From: Chamaelirium japonicum
Taxonomy: Eukaryota; Streptophyta; Magnoliopsida; Liliales; Melanthiaceae
Length of the DNA stretch: 64,000 nucleotides
Reading direction: 5' to 3'
Assembly (NCBI GenBank): GCA_947650365.1
Contig: OX393550.1
Coordinates: 118,186,874 to 118,250,873, forward strand
Shown here one piece after another: positions 1-9,953 of this stretch. Made by a program: the position numbers and the translations under genes. Within the stretch, counting starts at the first letter, position 1; the number at the start of each line of letters is the position of its first letter. The notes beneath the pieces are model-generated. The model was not told the DNA's origin and did no database searches. It was given only the letters and a program-made list of their open reading frames with translations.

Positions 1-1365
1 ATATCCATAAAACGCTATCATCTCCTTTTGCTTAACTGGAACTCACTTCAGTCTAATCACTACTTTGTCATGCCTACTAGTGCATACCCGCATGTAATAA
101 AGCCCAACAATGCCCATCTATTTACCAGAGTCAGCTATATAATGTATCATGCCTTTAATTACGGTTCTACCTAGAGCCATGTCACAGATGGCACACAAGC
201 TTTATCAATAAAATATCATACAATTTTTTTAGGTCTTCTTTTCAACCCTTCTGCATAAAAGCAGCCACTCATCCAAACTCAACCCAAATAGATGATTGGG
301 AAGTTTGGACGGGGAGGTTATGGAAATGATCCTTCATTTTACGTATCTAGAGGTTCATATCGCCAGTATTGTCCACATTAGAAAATTTCCTGAGAGGGCT
401 TATATTTGACTCATTGCTGTTCTACATCAAAAACCAAAATTATTAGCAAATCTAGTTCTTGAGTCCATATCATGATGATTAAAAAAATAACTGACAGCAA
501 CGTGGAATATAAAGAATGAAATGGAATAGATATCCATACACGATGAACAACCACCATATGACAAAGAAAATAATGGTTATGAGAAAGTTGAAGATCTAAA
601 TCTTGCTCTAGAGTTTAACTGACCATTATATTGTTGATCACGGAAGTTGTACCTCTGTTTCACCCTCAATGATTTAAGTTCTTTAATTGTGAAGTCAACT
701 GCAAAGTAAACACAGGTAAGAAACCGTATCTAATTCAAATCAATTTAGTAAGAGAAAGCAGCATGTTGAAGGTATTTTTTAACCTATTTTTAGGCAAAAC
801 AAACTACCATAACAAAATATTCAATTAGTTCTGCATGCTTGATGAAGATTATAAATAGGATTGTACATCATGATACCATAACATTGTAAAGGAAACTTTC
901 ATTAAGCCCAACAGCAAAAGTTGTTTTGTATACAAGAACACAGCTGTACATAGAAGCATATACTGTGAACAATTATTCGAAATTCTAAATGGGTAAAGTA
1001 GCATGTATGTAAACTCTTGAATCGTACAGTGAGGCAAAAGACTATTGAAAACTTTGTTTAATTTTTCTATTTTCCATATAAAATGATTAAAGGCAATCAA
1101 GAACAGACGTACAAGTGAATAGAGAAGCAACAGAAAATAAAGAAAATGGGAATACATCAATCAGACAAAGGAACAAGGATAAAATGAGAGAAAGTAAAAG
1201 ACTCCCGCGCATAATGGAAAAAGATAAACACCAGTCATTGAGCAAATACAAGAATAATAGGGTATGCCCTGGGCAAATGGAATCAGTCGCAAAAAATAAC
1301 ACAGCCACCTATGGATAATGTGCACCAATGTTTGTCATGTAATAAATAAAAACTTGCACCTTATT
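1..1365. other. AT-rich region, nothing recognised
   Basis: No coding region, repeat structure or RNA gene was recognised on either strand. The short open frames here have no recognisable motif. Missing 3' exons of the minus-strand GDPD gene were looked for here by eye and not found. Confidence 0.4.
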
Positions 1366-1610
1366 CCTAACATATAATGTCAGCTATTTGAAACAAATCT
1401 GAAGTTTTCTATTACATATCGTCTTCAATGCTCATACGGATGGGCAGAGGTGGTGAACAAAATCCTAGGTAATTTGTTCTAATACCTTATTCGAGATAAA
1501 TATTACATGGGCTCAGTTTCTACACTCCACTAAGTTTGCCCACGCTTGGCGAATCATTCCACAAGAAGATCTCCATTTGAAGTAGTTTTGGGAACCAAGC
1601 CATGAGAATT

Positions 1611-2089
1611 TAGGGCTGGCAAGGGGTTGGGTCGGGTCGGGTCCAGAAACCCTAAACCCGGACCCAACCCGTTTAACTAATCGTGTCTAGACCCTAAACC
1701 CATACCCGACCCGTTTATAAACGGGTAGACCCGCCAAGACTCGTTTAAATATCTATTATTTGTTTTTTTTAATTTTATATTTTTCTGCAACTCTCCATTC
1801 ATGGGTGTCTTGATCATAGCTGTCCGTTGAACCCAACGCAGACCAGTGAATCCCTGAACCTAGACGGCAGGCTAATTGGCTAAGAGACACTGTGATTGGA
1901 TGCCGGGTAGACCCGACACAAACCCATTAAATTTTAAACGGATCAAACGGGTCGGAGACAAAACCCGGACCCTACCCGTTTACTAATTGGGTTAGTCGTG
2001 TCGACCCGTTTACGACCCAAACCCGTTTAACCCAGACTTGCTAATTTCGTGTCGGGTCTGCCGTGTCGGGTCCAAAATTGCCAGCCCTG
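1611..2089. mobile_element. hAT-type MITE with GGGTCGGG-rich interior
   Basis: A 479-bp element starts TAGGGCTGGCAA and ends TTGCCAGCCCTG, forming terminal inverted repeats. An exact 8-bp target duplication TGAGAATT flanks it (1603-1610 and 2090-2097), the hAT size. The interior is made of degenerate GGGTCGGGT / ACCCGACCC motifs on both strands and has no coding capacity. It splits the gypsy integrase remnant. Relatives lie at 17030-17518 and, truncated, near 32033 and 34930. Confidence 0.85.
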
Positions 2090-2400
2090 TGAGAATTAAT
2101 TGATATTGTTACAAGCGTTTTAGTAATGAAGGTGATTATTTTTTCAAGCATATGCAATGGGTACATGAAGAGGTGAGCATGCTCTTAGCAATGGAGATGA
2201 GTAAAATATAAAGAATGAGCCAATGCACATCGAAGATTTGTTTAAATCAAGGAAGGTGACATCGTGATGGTACGATTGCAACTTGAGGGATCTCCTAAGG
2301 AAATTTAAAAAACCTAAGCTTCATAAGTTTTTGTCTGTATAAGGTGCTCGAGAAGTTATGACCCAATCTGTATGTGAAAAAACTTCCTCAATATGTCAAC

Positions 2401-2541
2401 TGTTAATGTACATATAGATGGGTCGGGTTTACTGTACAGTCGGGTCGGATCGTATAGTGATACATGTACATATATTGGGCTTGAGTCCCTCAATGGAATG
2501 CATTCTATTCCTCTCCAAACCCTAGCCGTCATCTCCTAACA
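2401..2541 (+). repeat. copia-1 5' LTR
   Basis: The 141-bp LTR begins TGTTAATG and ends CCTAACA. It differs from the 3' LTR by one visible base (T versus C in ACTGYACAG). Such a short LTR is unusual for an element with a 5-kb body. Confidence 0.95.
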
Positions 2542-2553
2542 TGGTATCAGAGC
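2542..2553 (+). other. copia-1 primer binding site (initiator tRNA-Met)
   Basis: TGGTATCAGAGC follows the 5' LTR directly. It complements the 3' end of plant initiator tRNA-Met, the usual primer of plant Copia reverse transcription. Confidence 0.95.
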
Positions 2554-2571
2554 TCTAGGGTTTCTCACGCG

Positions 2572-3138
2572 ATGACGGCACCAACCTCCGGCTTCTCCTT
2601 CACCCCGGCAGCACCTCCGGCTTCTCCTTCTCCTTCACCCCGGCAGCACCTCCGGCTTCTCCTTCCCCCCGGCAGCACCTCTGCCCACTCCAGCCCCCTT
2701 CCTCAGCCCCGACAGCCCCTCCGCCCCCCTCATCTGCCTCGACAGCCCCCTCCGCCCCCTTCCTCTGCCCCGCCAGCCCCACCCGCCCCCTCCCTCTGCC
2801 CCGCCAGCAACACCCACCCCCTCCCTCTGCCCCGACAGCCCCTCCGCCCCCCATCTGCTCCGACAGCCCCTCCGTCCCCCTCATCTGCCCCGACAGCCCC
2901 CTCCGCCCCCTTCCTCTGCCCCGCCAGCCCCACCCGCCCCCTCCCTCTGCCCCGACAGCCTTCTCCGCCCCCTTTCTCTGCCCCGACAGCCCCCTCCGAC
3001 CCTTCCTCTGCCCCGACAGCCCCCTCCGACCCGACGTCCCCATCACCCGCACACCTACTCCCGGTTCCCCTCTCCTTTGAGCCTCCTCCATGGCTTCTCC
3101 TGCTGTGCCGTCCGTCGTTGCGATCTCTCCACCGCTGA
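2572..3138 (+). CDS. Proline-rich leader ORF of copia-1, overlapping gag (function unknown)
   Basis: A 188-codon frame opens at the first ATG after the primer site. It runs through a degenerate tandem repeat of CCCCGACAGCCCC-like units, coding almost only Pro, Ser and Ala. It ends about 49 bases inside gag in another frame. Copia-2 has the matching open frame, and both end in the same residues, SLRSLHR. The frame may be a by-product of repeat composition and gag codon bias, or a leader peptide that affects gag translation. No known domain is visible, and real expression is uncertain. Confidence 0.3.
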   Translation: MTAPTSGFSFTPAAPPASPSPSPRQHLRLLLPPGSTSAHSSPLPQPRQPLRPPHLPRQPPPPPSSAPPAPPAPSLCPASNTHPLPLPRQPLRPPSAPTAPPSPSSAPTAPSAPFLCPASPTRPLPLPRQPSPPPFSAPTAPSDPSSAPTAPSDPTSPSPAHLLPVPLSFEPPPWLLLLCRPSLRSLHR

Positions 3139-6100
3139 AGGCGGTCGCCTTTCAGCTGGCATCGGCCAGCGACTGGCCTGATTGGTCACTCACCGTCGAG
3201 GCTGCGCTCTCCAGTCGTTATCTGTGGGGTCACATCACCGGCGATGATCCTCCTCCAGCTGACTACTCCGGTTCCTCCTCTGTCACCAACAGTGCTGCGT
3301 CTTCTGCTGCAACTGCTACCACGGCGACCACGGTTGCTGCTCTTACGTGGCGCCGCCACGATCAGGCCATCAGGGCATACCTTCTGGACTCTGTTGCTCG
3401 TCCGCTCCTTGCTCCCATCGGCCGCCTTTCTACAGCGCGCGCGATGTGGGAGTATCTCCGGGACCGATTTCTCCCGCACGGCGGCGCACGCCGGCATCAG
3501 CTCATCTGTGACTCGCAGTCTGCCCGTCAGGGGGAGCGCACTATTCAGGACTTCTTCAGTCAGATGAGTGCCTACTGGCATAAGCTGTACTCACTGAACC
3601 CGGAGCGGTGTGCCTGCCCCCGCTCCCGAGATTTCCAGCGCTACCTCGATGAGGGCCACCTGCACCAGTTCCTGGCAGCGCTTCGGCCGGACTTTGCACT
3701 CATAGCTGCCCAGCTCCTGCACCGTGAGCCACTCCCTCGGCTAGAGGATGCTCTACTAGCCTTGGTCGACGAGGAGACCCGCCTTCAGACTCAGGGCGCT
3801 CGTCCTCCTCCACTTGCTCCTAGCTCCGACACTGTCCTGGCAGCCGGGTTCTCCGATGAGGCTGTCTTCTGTCACTACTGCAAGGAGCCCGGCCACATGA
3901 AGCGCGACTGCCCTACACGTCCTCCACGCAACCCCCGCTGGGGTCCGGATGAGAGAGCTCCACGCTGGGCTTCGACTTCCCGCGACGATCGACGCGGCGG
4001 TCGAGGTGGACGGAGCCGTGGACGTGGTTCGTCTTCCTTCCGCCACTTTGGTGGTACAGCGGCTATTGTAGAGGCCTCGACGCTCCCCACTGCTACTACA
4101 GCACCTTATCAGCCTGAGTCGGACCGTCTTCAGCGCCTCGAGGAGCTCCTTCTTTGCCACCTAGCCTCCACCGGCTCCGCGACTGCGCACGGCTTGTCTG
4201 CCACCTCTGGTACTACTGCTCCATGGATCTTTGATTCAGGTGCCTCCTGTCACCTTACCTTTGACTCCACTGTCCTCACGGACTGTTCTCCCACTACCAC
4301 CCACCAGGAGGTTCGCACTGCGGATAGGACTCTCGTCTCTATTCCGCAATGTGGCTCCATCACTACCACCTCTGACCCTTCTGGTCGCCTGACCCTACCC
4401 CATGTCCATTCCCCCCGTCTTAATATTAATCTGATCTCTATCAGTTCTCCTTGCGACTCTGGCCTGACTGTCACCTTCACCCCTTCTGTTTGTGTTGTGC
4501 AGGATTCGCGGACGGGTCAAAGGATTGGGCTGGGCCGTAGGATAGGAGGACTTTACCAGTTGGACCATCTCCATGTGTCTTCCGTTGCGTCTGTCATGTC
4601 TGTCACCTCTGATGCCGACCTGTGGCACAGAAGGTTAGGTCATATATCGAGTGACGACTCAAAAGCGTATTCCGTTCGGGCGCTTTGGGTCGAGCGTCTT
4701 TCTCCCCTCTCTCTGTTTGTACGGGTTGTAGACTGGCAAAGCATCTAGCTCTTCCTTTTTTTGCTAGTGCTTCCCAGTCTGATGCTTTATTTGATTTAGT
4801 CCATTCGGACATTTGGGGTCCTGCTCCTGTTGCATCTCTATCGGGTTACATGTATTATGTGTGCTTTATCGATGACTATTCTAGGTGCACCTGGGTTTAT
4901 CTTATGCGTCATCGATCTGAAGTACCTCACATCCACTATGATACACACTCAGTTTGGTCGGCGCATCAAGACCTTTCGGTCTGATTGTGCCAAGGAGTAT
5001 CTCTCCTCTGAGATGCGTGAGATTCTTCAGTCTCACGGCACTCTTCACCAGCAGTCCTGTCCCCACACCCATGAGCAGAACGGCGTTGCCGAACGCAAGC
5101 ATCGTCATGTCCTTGAGACTGCACGAGCCTTGCTTCTCTCTGCGTCTGTTCCTCACTCCTACTGGGCTGAAGCTGTCATGACGGCTGTCCACCTCATCAA
5201 TATCACTCCGTCGTCTGCTCTGTCCGGTGCCACCCCATACGAGCGCCTTCACTCCAGCCCACCTGACTACTCTCTTCTTCGCACGTTTGGCTGCACGTGC
5301 TTCGTTCTTCTTCCTCCCCATGAGCGCACCAAACTCTCTGCGAGGTCTGTTAGGTGTGTTCACTTGGGGCTCAGTCGGGAGCACAAGGGGTATCGGTGCT
5401 ACGATCCCTTGGCTCGTCGGATCCGTGTCTCCCGTCACGTCTCCTTTGTTGAGGATGTCCCGTACTTTTCACCTGAGTCTCGGGATCTTTCCTTGCCTCC
5501 TGCGTCATCCTCCTCGCCTTCCTCACATCTCCACATCCCTGTTCTACCCCCGCTTTCTGTTGTCCCATCCACGCCTACTCCTTCTCCATCTTCCCCGCCA
5601 CCTCCACCGCCACCATCACCACCCCCTCCGTCTTCCTCGACACCTCCACCACCACCTGTTACTCGTGTTTATGTTCGTCGGTCTGCAGCTCCTCCTCCAG
5701 AGTCGGCTCACACTGGTACTCCCTTGCCTGATGCTGCTGCCCCCTCCTCCCCGGTCGTGGATTCTGCTCCTGTTCGGCGCTACCCAGCGCGCGAAAATCA
5801 CCCTCCTGATAGATATGACTACTCTCCTGACAGGTTTAGCTACTCTGCCAGTGTCTCCTATTCACCCTCCTTTCAGGCTTTTCTTACTGCTATCCACACC
5901 CATCGGGAGCCCCAATCGTACCGTGAGGCAGCATTACATCCAGAGTGGCGGCAGGCCATGTCAGTTGAGCTTAAGGTTTTTCAGCGGACCCAGACCTGGG
6001 AGTTGGTGCCTTGTCCCTCCGGGGTGGTGCCTGTTAGCTGCAAGTGGATATTCAAGGTCAAGACTCGACCTGACGGATCCATTGAGCGGCACAAGGCTCG

Positions 6101-7378
6101 CCTTGTTGCTCGTGGCTTCTCCCAGGAGTATGGGATTAACTACGAGGAGACGTTTGCTCCAGTTGCTCGGATGACTACTGTGCGCACCCTCTTAGCTGTG
6201 GCAGCTGCTCGAGGGTGGCCTCTCCATCAGATGGATGTCACCAATGCGTTTCTCTACGGTGATCTCTCCGAGGAAGTCTACATGGCTCCTCCTCCGGGCA
6301 TTTCAGTTCCTCCATGGCACGTGTGTCGTTTGCGCCGAGCCATCTATGGGCTCAAGCAAGCCCCTCGTGCCTGGTTTGAGCGATTTCGCAGTGCAGTTCT
6401 GGCCGCCGGGTTTGTTGAGCGTCACTCCGACTATGCCTTGTTCACTCGCTCCTCCAGTCAGGGCATTGTAGTTCTCCTCTATATGGATGATATGATCATC
6501 ACTGGGGATGACAGTGCCACCATCGCCTCTCTCTAGCGGCACCTCCAGAGTCAGTTTGAGATGAAAGATCTGGGCTCTCTTTGCTACTTTTTGGGCCTTG
6601 AGATTGCCCGGTCAGCTCGTGGTCTGTTGGTCTCCCAGCAGAAGTACATCTCCGACATCCTTGCTGATGCTGCTCTTAGCCTCTTACTGACACACGCACT
6701 GCTGATACACCCATGGAGCTCAATTTGAAGCTTCTCGCTACAGATGGTGAGCCACTCCAGGATGTCTCCCGCTACCAGAGGCTGGTTGGGATGCTCGTCT
6801 ATCTCACCATGACCCGGCCAGACATTGCCCATGCTGTTGGTATTGTCAGTCAGTTTGTTCAGCCTCCACGGTCAGTACACTATGCAGCTGTTCTTCGGAT
6901 TATCCGCTACCTTCGGGGCACCATCACCCGTTCACTACTATTTTCCTCCACCTCTCCGTTGGTGCTGCGTGCCTACTCCGATACAGATTGGGCAGGAGAT
7001 GCAGCCACTCGTCGATCTACTACAGGATACTGTGTGTTTCTGGGTGATTCACTGATTTCGTGGCGCAGCAAGAAGCAGGAGTCTGTTGCTCGCTCCAGCA
7101 CCGAAGCCGAATACAGGGCTATGGCTTCCACCACCGCTGAGATTGTCTGGCTTCGCCGCCTTCTGCTCGACTTGGGAGTGGTGATATCCGGGCCCACCCC
7201 TCTTTTCTGTGACAACCGGAGTGCTATTCAGATTGCTAGCAACCCGGTCTTCCATGAGCGAACAAAACATATTGAAGTTGATTGTCATTATGTTCGCCAG
7301 GCGTTTCTCGACCACACCATCTCCCTGCCTTTCATTTCCTCATCGGAGCAGACTGCTGATTTTCTGACGAAGCCCTGA
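3090..7378 (+). pseudogene. copia-1 gag-pol, broken by frameshifts and a stop
   Basis: The frame opens at 3090 (MASPAVPSVV) with gag. A CX2CX4HX4C zinc knuckle (CHYCKEPGHMKRDC) and the protease motif DSGASCH follow. A one-base loss near 4652, compared with copia-2, breaks the frame in the pre-integrase region. Integrase continues in other frames to about 4984 and from 4830. The second catalytic Asp is at 4983-4985 and Glu lies 36 residues later, so D-35-E is retained. Reverse transcriptase reads YMDD where copia-2 has YVDD. A TAG ends that frame at 6534-6536 where copia-2 has Gln. An 8-base insertion near 6680 shifts it again before RNase H (STEAEYRA), which stops early at 7378. No complete polyprotein can be made. 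Confidence 0.93.
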
Positions 7379-7447
7379 CGATTGCTCGCTTCCGGCATTT
7401 TCTAGGCAAACTCTCGGTTCATGATCCACCGTGAGTTTGAGGGGGAG

Positions 7448-7588
7448 TGTTAATGTACATATAGATGGGTCGGGTTTACTGCACAGTCGGGTCGGATCGT
7501 ATAGTGATACATGTACATATATTGGGCTTGAGTCCCTCAATGGAATGCATTCTATTCCTCTCCAAACCCTAGCCGTCATCTCCTAACA
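7448..7588 (+). repeat. copia-1 3' LTR
   Basis: The 141-bp LTR begins TGTTAATG directly after the polypurine tract and ends CCTAACA. The duplicated target TCAAC follows at 7589-7593. Confidence 0.95.
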
Positions 7589-7698
7589 TCAACATTAGAC
7601 CTAGATTCATAATTGAGGATTTTACTATTTTAGAATGTATCATGTTCATCATAAGGATGAAAGCTCTCAAGTGCAAGCATTGCAGTCATGTTACGTAG

Positions 7699-8317
7699 TG
7701 CTGTAACTTGGGCGGGTTGAACCCAACCCAATCCGACTTTGGGTTGGGTTTGGGCTCATTTATTAAAGGATGGGTTGGGTTCGGGTTGGAAAAAGTCAAC
7801 CCGAACTAAATTTGAGTTGGACTTGGGCCGAGGAGTCGAGCAACCCGACCCACCCAAACCCAAGTTGAGTATAACATGTCACCTTATAAGCCCAGGAAGG
7901 CAGGAATCTTATTCCTATACTTCCAGCCCTAAGAGTAAGAGCCACAAATTCTCACAAGATGCCGGTCGGTAAGAGACACTTATTTCTAGGGATTAAGTTT
8001 AACTGAGCTTTTTCCTTGATATTTTGCTCTTGAAAATAAAAAACTTTGGACAAGTAATAAAATAAGCATTATCTGATCCCGCATAACCCAACCCGACCAA
8101 CCAACTTGTGCCAACTCGAGTTTAACATGAGCTTGGAAATTTCTTCTAAGGTTGGGCTTGGGTTGGGCAACGCGGGTTGAAAGACGGGTTGGGCAACACA
8201 GGTTGAAAGACAGGTTGGGTTGGGGTTGCAGACTTGCGGGTTGAGGGTTCTACAACTTGGGTTGGGCTTGGGTTGACCTCTAACCCGACCCAACCAGCCC
8301 AAGTTGCAACCCTAACA
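7699..8317. mobile_element. MITE, probably hAT type, rich in GGGTTGGG motifs
   Basis: The ends form an imperfect inverted repeat: GTAACTTGGGCGGGTTG at the left and the complement of CCAGCCCAAGTTGCAAC at the right. Flanks TTACGTAG (7691-7698) and TTACGTGG (8318-8325) fit an 8-bp target duplication with one mismatch. The interior consists of degenerate GGGTTGGG / CCCAACCC motifs without coding capacity. Exact termini are uncertain by a few bases. Confidence 0.6.
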
Positions 8318-8964
8318 TTACGTGGCTATTTGAGGATGTCCTGGAAGAACAAGTGGTATCAACAAAAGATGGAGGTCATCATAAGTTCCATTTCAAGTGT
8401 AAAAATCATCTATTCTACATTAATTCATGGATTTTAGAGGAGGATTTCCTTCATATACACATGAGTCTTTATGAATGTTACCAAGATGGACACGAGTTTT
8501 CTCAAAGCCAGGAAAAATCGATGCATCTACAGTACTATGCATGTGACCAAGAGGAAGAAAAAGCAAATGAAGAAAGAATAAGTCACGGAAGAAGAAAATT
8601 GGACTTACCATGGAGGTCCGCCAATGTAAATGATGTCTGGGAGGTGCCGATCATGGAATTTAGAAGTTTCTCAGTGTCCTACTTTCAGTAAAACTTCATT
8701 TCCTGCCACGTACAAGTTTACAACTACTAGCCATATACTCATATATAAGTTTTATTTCATTGTAGTAGGACTACTATTTTTAATTGAAGTCCTGATTTGG
8801 ATAGGATTAGTGGACCGGTATCACAATTCTAATATAGTTAGAGGGTAATACCCATGTTTTATTAAAACTGGAGGAGTTGATCATGTAGAAAATAAATTGA
8901 TTTATTTGTTTCTTTGCTCTTTTGCTGTCCACAATGGACTATATTCTGATTCAAGCCAAATAGG

Positions 8965-9800
8965 GGCATGGGTTGACCAAATTGACTATCATATATCATT
9001 TCCCTATCCCAAGGTTAGACATTATATATGCTTGCCATGATGACGGAATCCACCATTTTCCACGAGTGATTTGTAGAGTGACTAATGACTATCATCAGAT
9101 AAATGACGCTGAGGAGATGAATGAAAGACTGATTTTCAAACTAAAGATGATCTACATAAATGGGTGATGACTTGGTTATGTGTCAAACCAAGAATGACCG
9201 CATGGAGTACTTCGACAAGTGAAGAAGACTTCAACCTTTCAAAAAAAAAGTGAAGAAGACTTCACATCATGATAGTTTTAAATAAACTTTAAGAAATTTA
9301 ACTTTTTAAGCCCCAAAGTTATCTTTATAGGATTTGTGATTCCTTCAAAGAGTGCAGAGGCAAATCAAGAGAAGGTTAAGGTTGTACTTGATTATCTTAT
9401 ATTTGAGTATTCTCATGAAGTCTGGAGTTACCATGGATTGGCCATTTTCTAAAGGAGGTTCTTTAATAATTTCAGTATTATTGTGGTGCCTTTTATTGAG
9501 TGCGTGCTTAAAGAAAGGTCCTTTTTGATGGACAAATATGCGACTAAAAATGCCTACTAGGCGATCAAAGTAAAGATGATCAAAGCAACTATTCTACGAC
9601 TCCACCAATGTATTTGAGGTAACATGGGATGTCATGCTGTTTCAATTGGAAGCACGTTTAGTCAAGAAGGTAATCATTGTCACTATATCTCTAAGGAACT
9701 GATATCCATCAACATGTACACAACAACACTTGCAGTACGATATTATACTAGATGCATGTTGTTGGGTTCATTTGCACTGTTATTATCAGCAAAAATATGG
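8965..9800 (+). mobile_element. Decayed Ty3/gypsy reverse transcriptase-RNase H remnant
   Basis: Peptides in order match plant Ty3/gypsy RT: TKLTIIYHFPIPRLD and DYHQIN near 8970-9110, KKFNFLSPKVIFIGFV across a frame near 9290-9340, and HGLAIF then RRFFNNFSIIV near 9430-9480. An RNase H start follows (GSTFSQEGNHCHYISKEL, from about 9650). There are many shifts and stops. It lies after the integrase-type remnant ending near 8690. RT precedes integrase in gypsy elements, so this is a separate or rearranged copy. Confidence 0.7.
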
Positions 9801-9953
9801 CAGTGGCGTCGCACACAGTTCCAGTCTACAAACAGGAATGTATGAAAGAAGCCCCACAACCTTCCTATATGATTTTTGTGAGTGTATATGTGCCCTCAAA
9901 ATCATAAAAATGCATAATTCGGTTGCTTGAAAGAGAGTGGCAGATATCCTCAC

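Larger units (their letters stand above)
2401..7588 (+). mobile_element. Copia LTR retrotransposon, complete but frameshifted (copia-1)
   Basis: A full-length Ty1/Copia element has 141-bp LTRs that differ at one visible base. A 5-bp target duplication TCAAC lies at 2396-2400 and 7589-7593. In order it has the 5' LTR, a tRNA-Met primer site, a pyrimidine-rich leader, gag, protease, integrase, reverse transcriptase, RNase H, a polypurine tract (7436-7447, TTTGAGGGGGAG) and the 3' LTR. The near-identical LTRs suggest recent insertion, yet the coding region has several frame breaks. It lies in a gypsy remnant. A close relative in the opposite orientation is at 45419-50182. Confidence 0.95.
1366..8690 (+). 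mobile_element. Decayed Ty3/gypsy integrase-end remnant, in four pieces
   Basis: Four pieces read in order as the distal part of a plant Ty3/gypsy polyprotein. Piece 1366-1610 gives integrase-like peptides (LKFSITY, EVVNKILGNL, STRRSPFEVVLGTKP). Piece 2098-2395 contains HEEV and GDIVMVRL, then a leucine/proline stretch. Piece 7594-7690 continues with RPRFIIEDF. Piece 8326-8690 gives EDVLEEQVVSTKDGG and SWILEEDFLHI, the tail seen after the integrase in this group. Stops and shifts occur throughout, so it is dead. The reading resumes across each gap, which are filled by a hAT MITE (1611-2089), copia-1 (2401-7588) and another MITE (7699-8317). It is therefore older than all three. Confidence 0.75.

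Noticed and set aside
2600-3091. Minus-strand glycine-rich ORF
   Set aside because: Antisense shadow of the pyrimidine-rich copia-1 leader.
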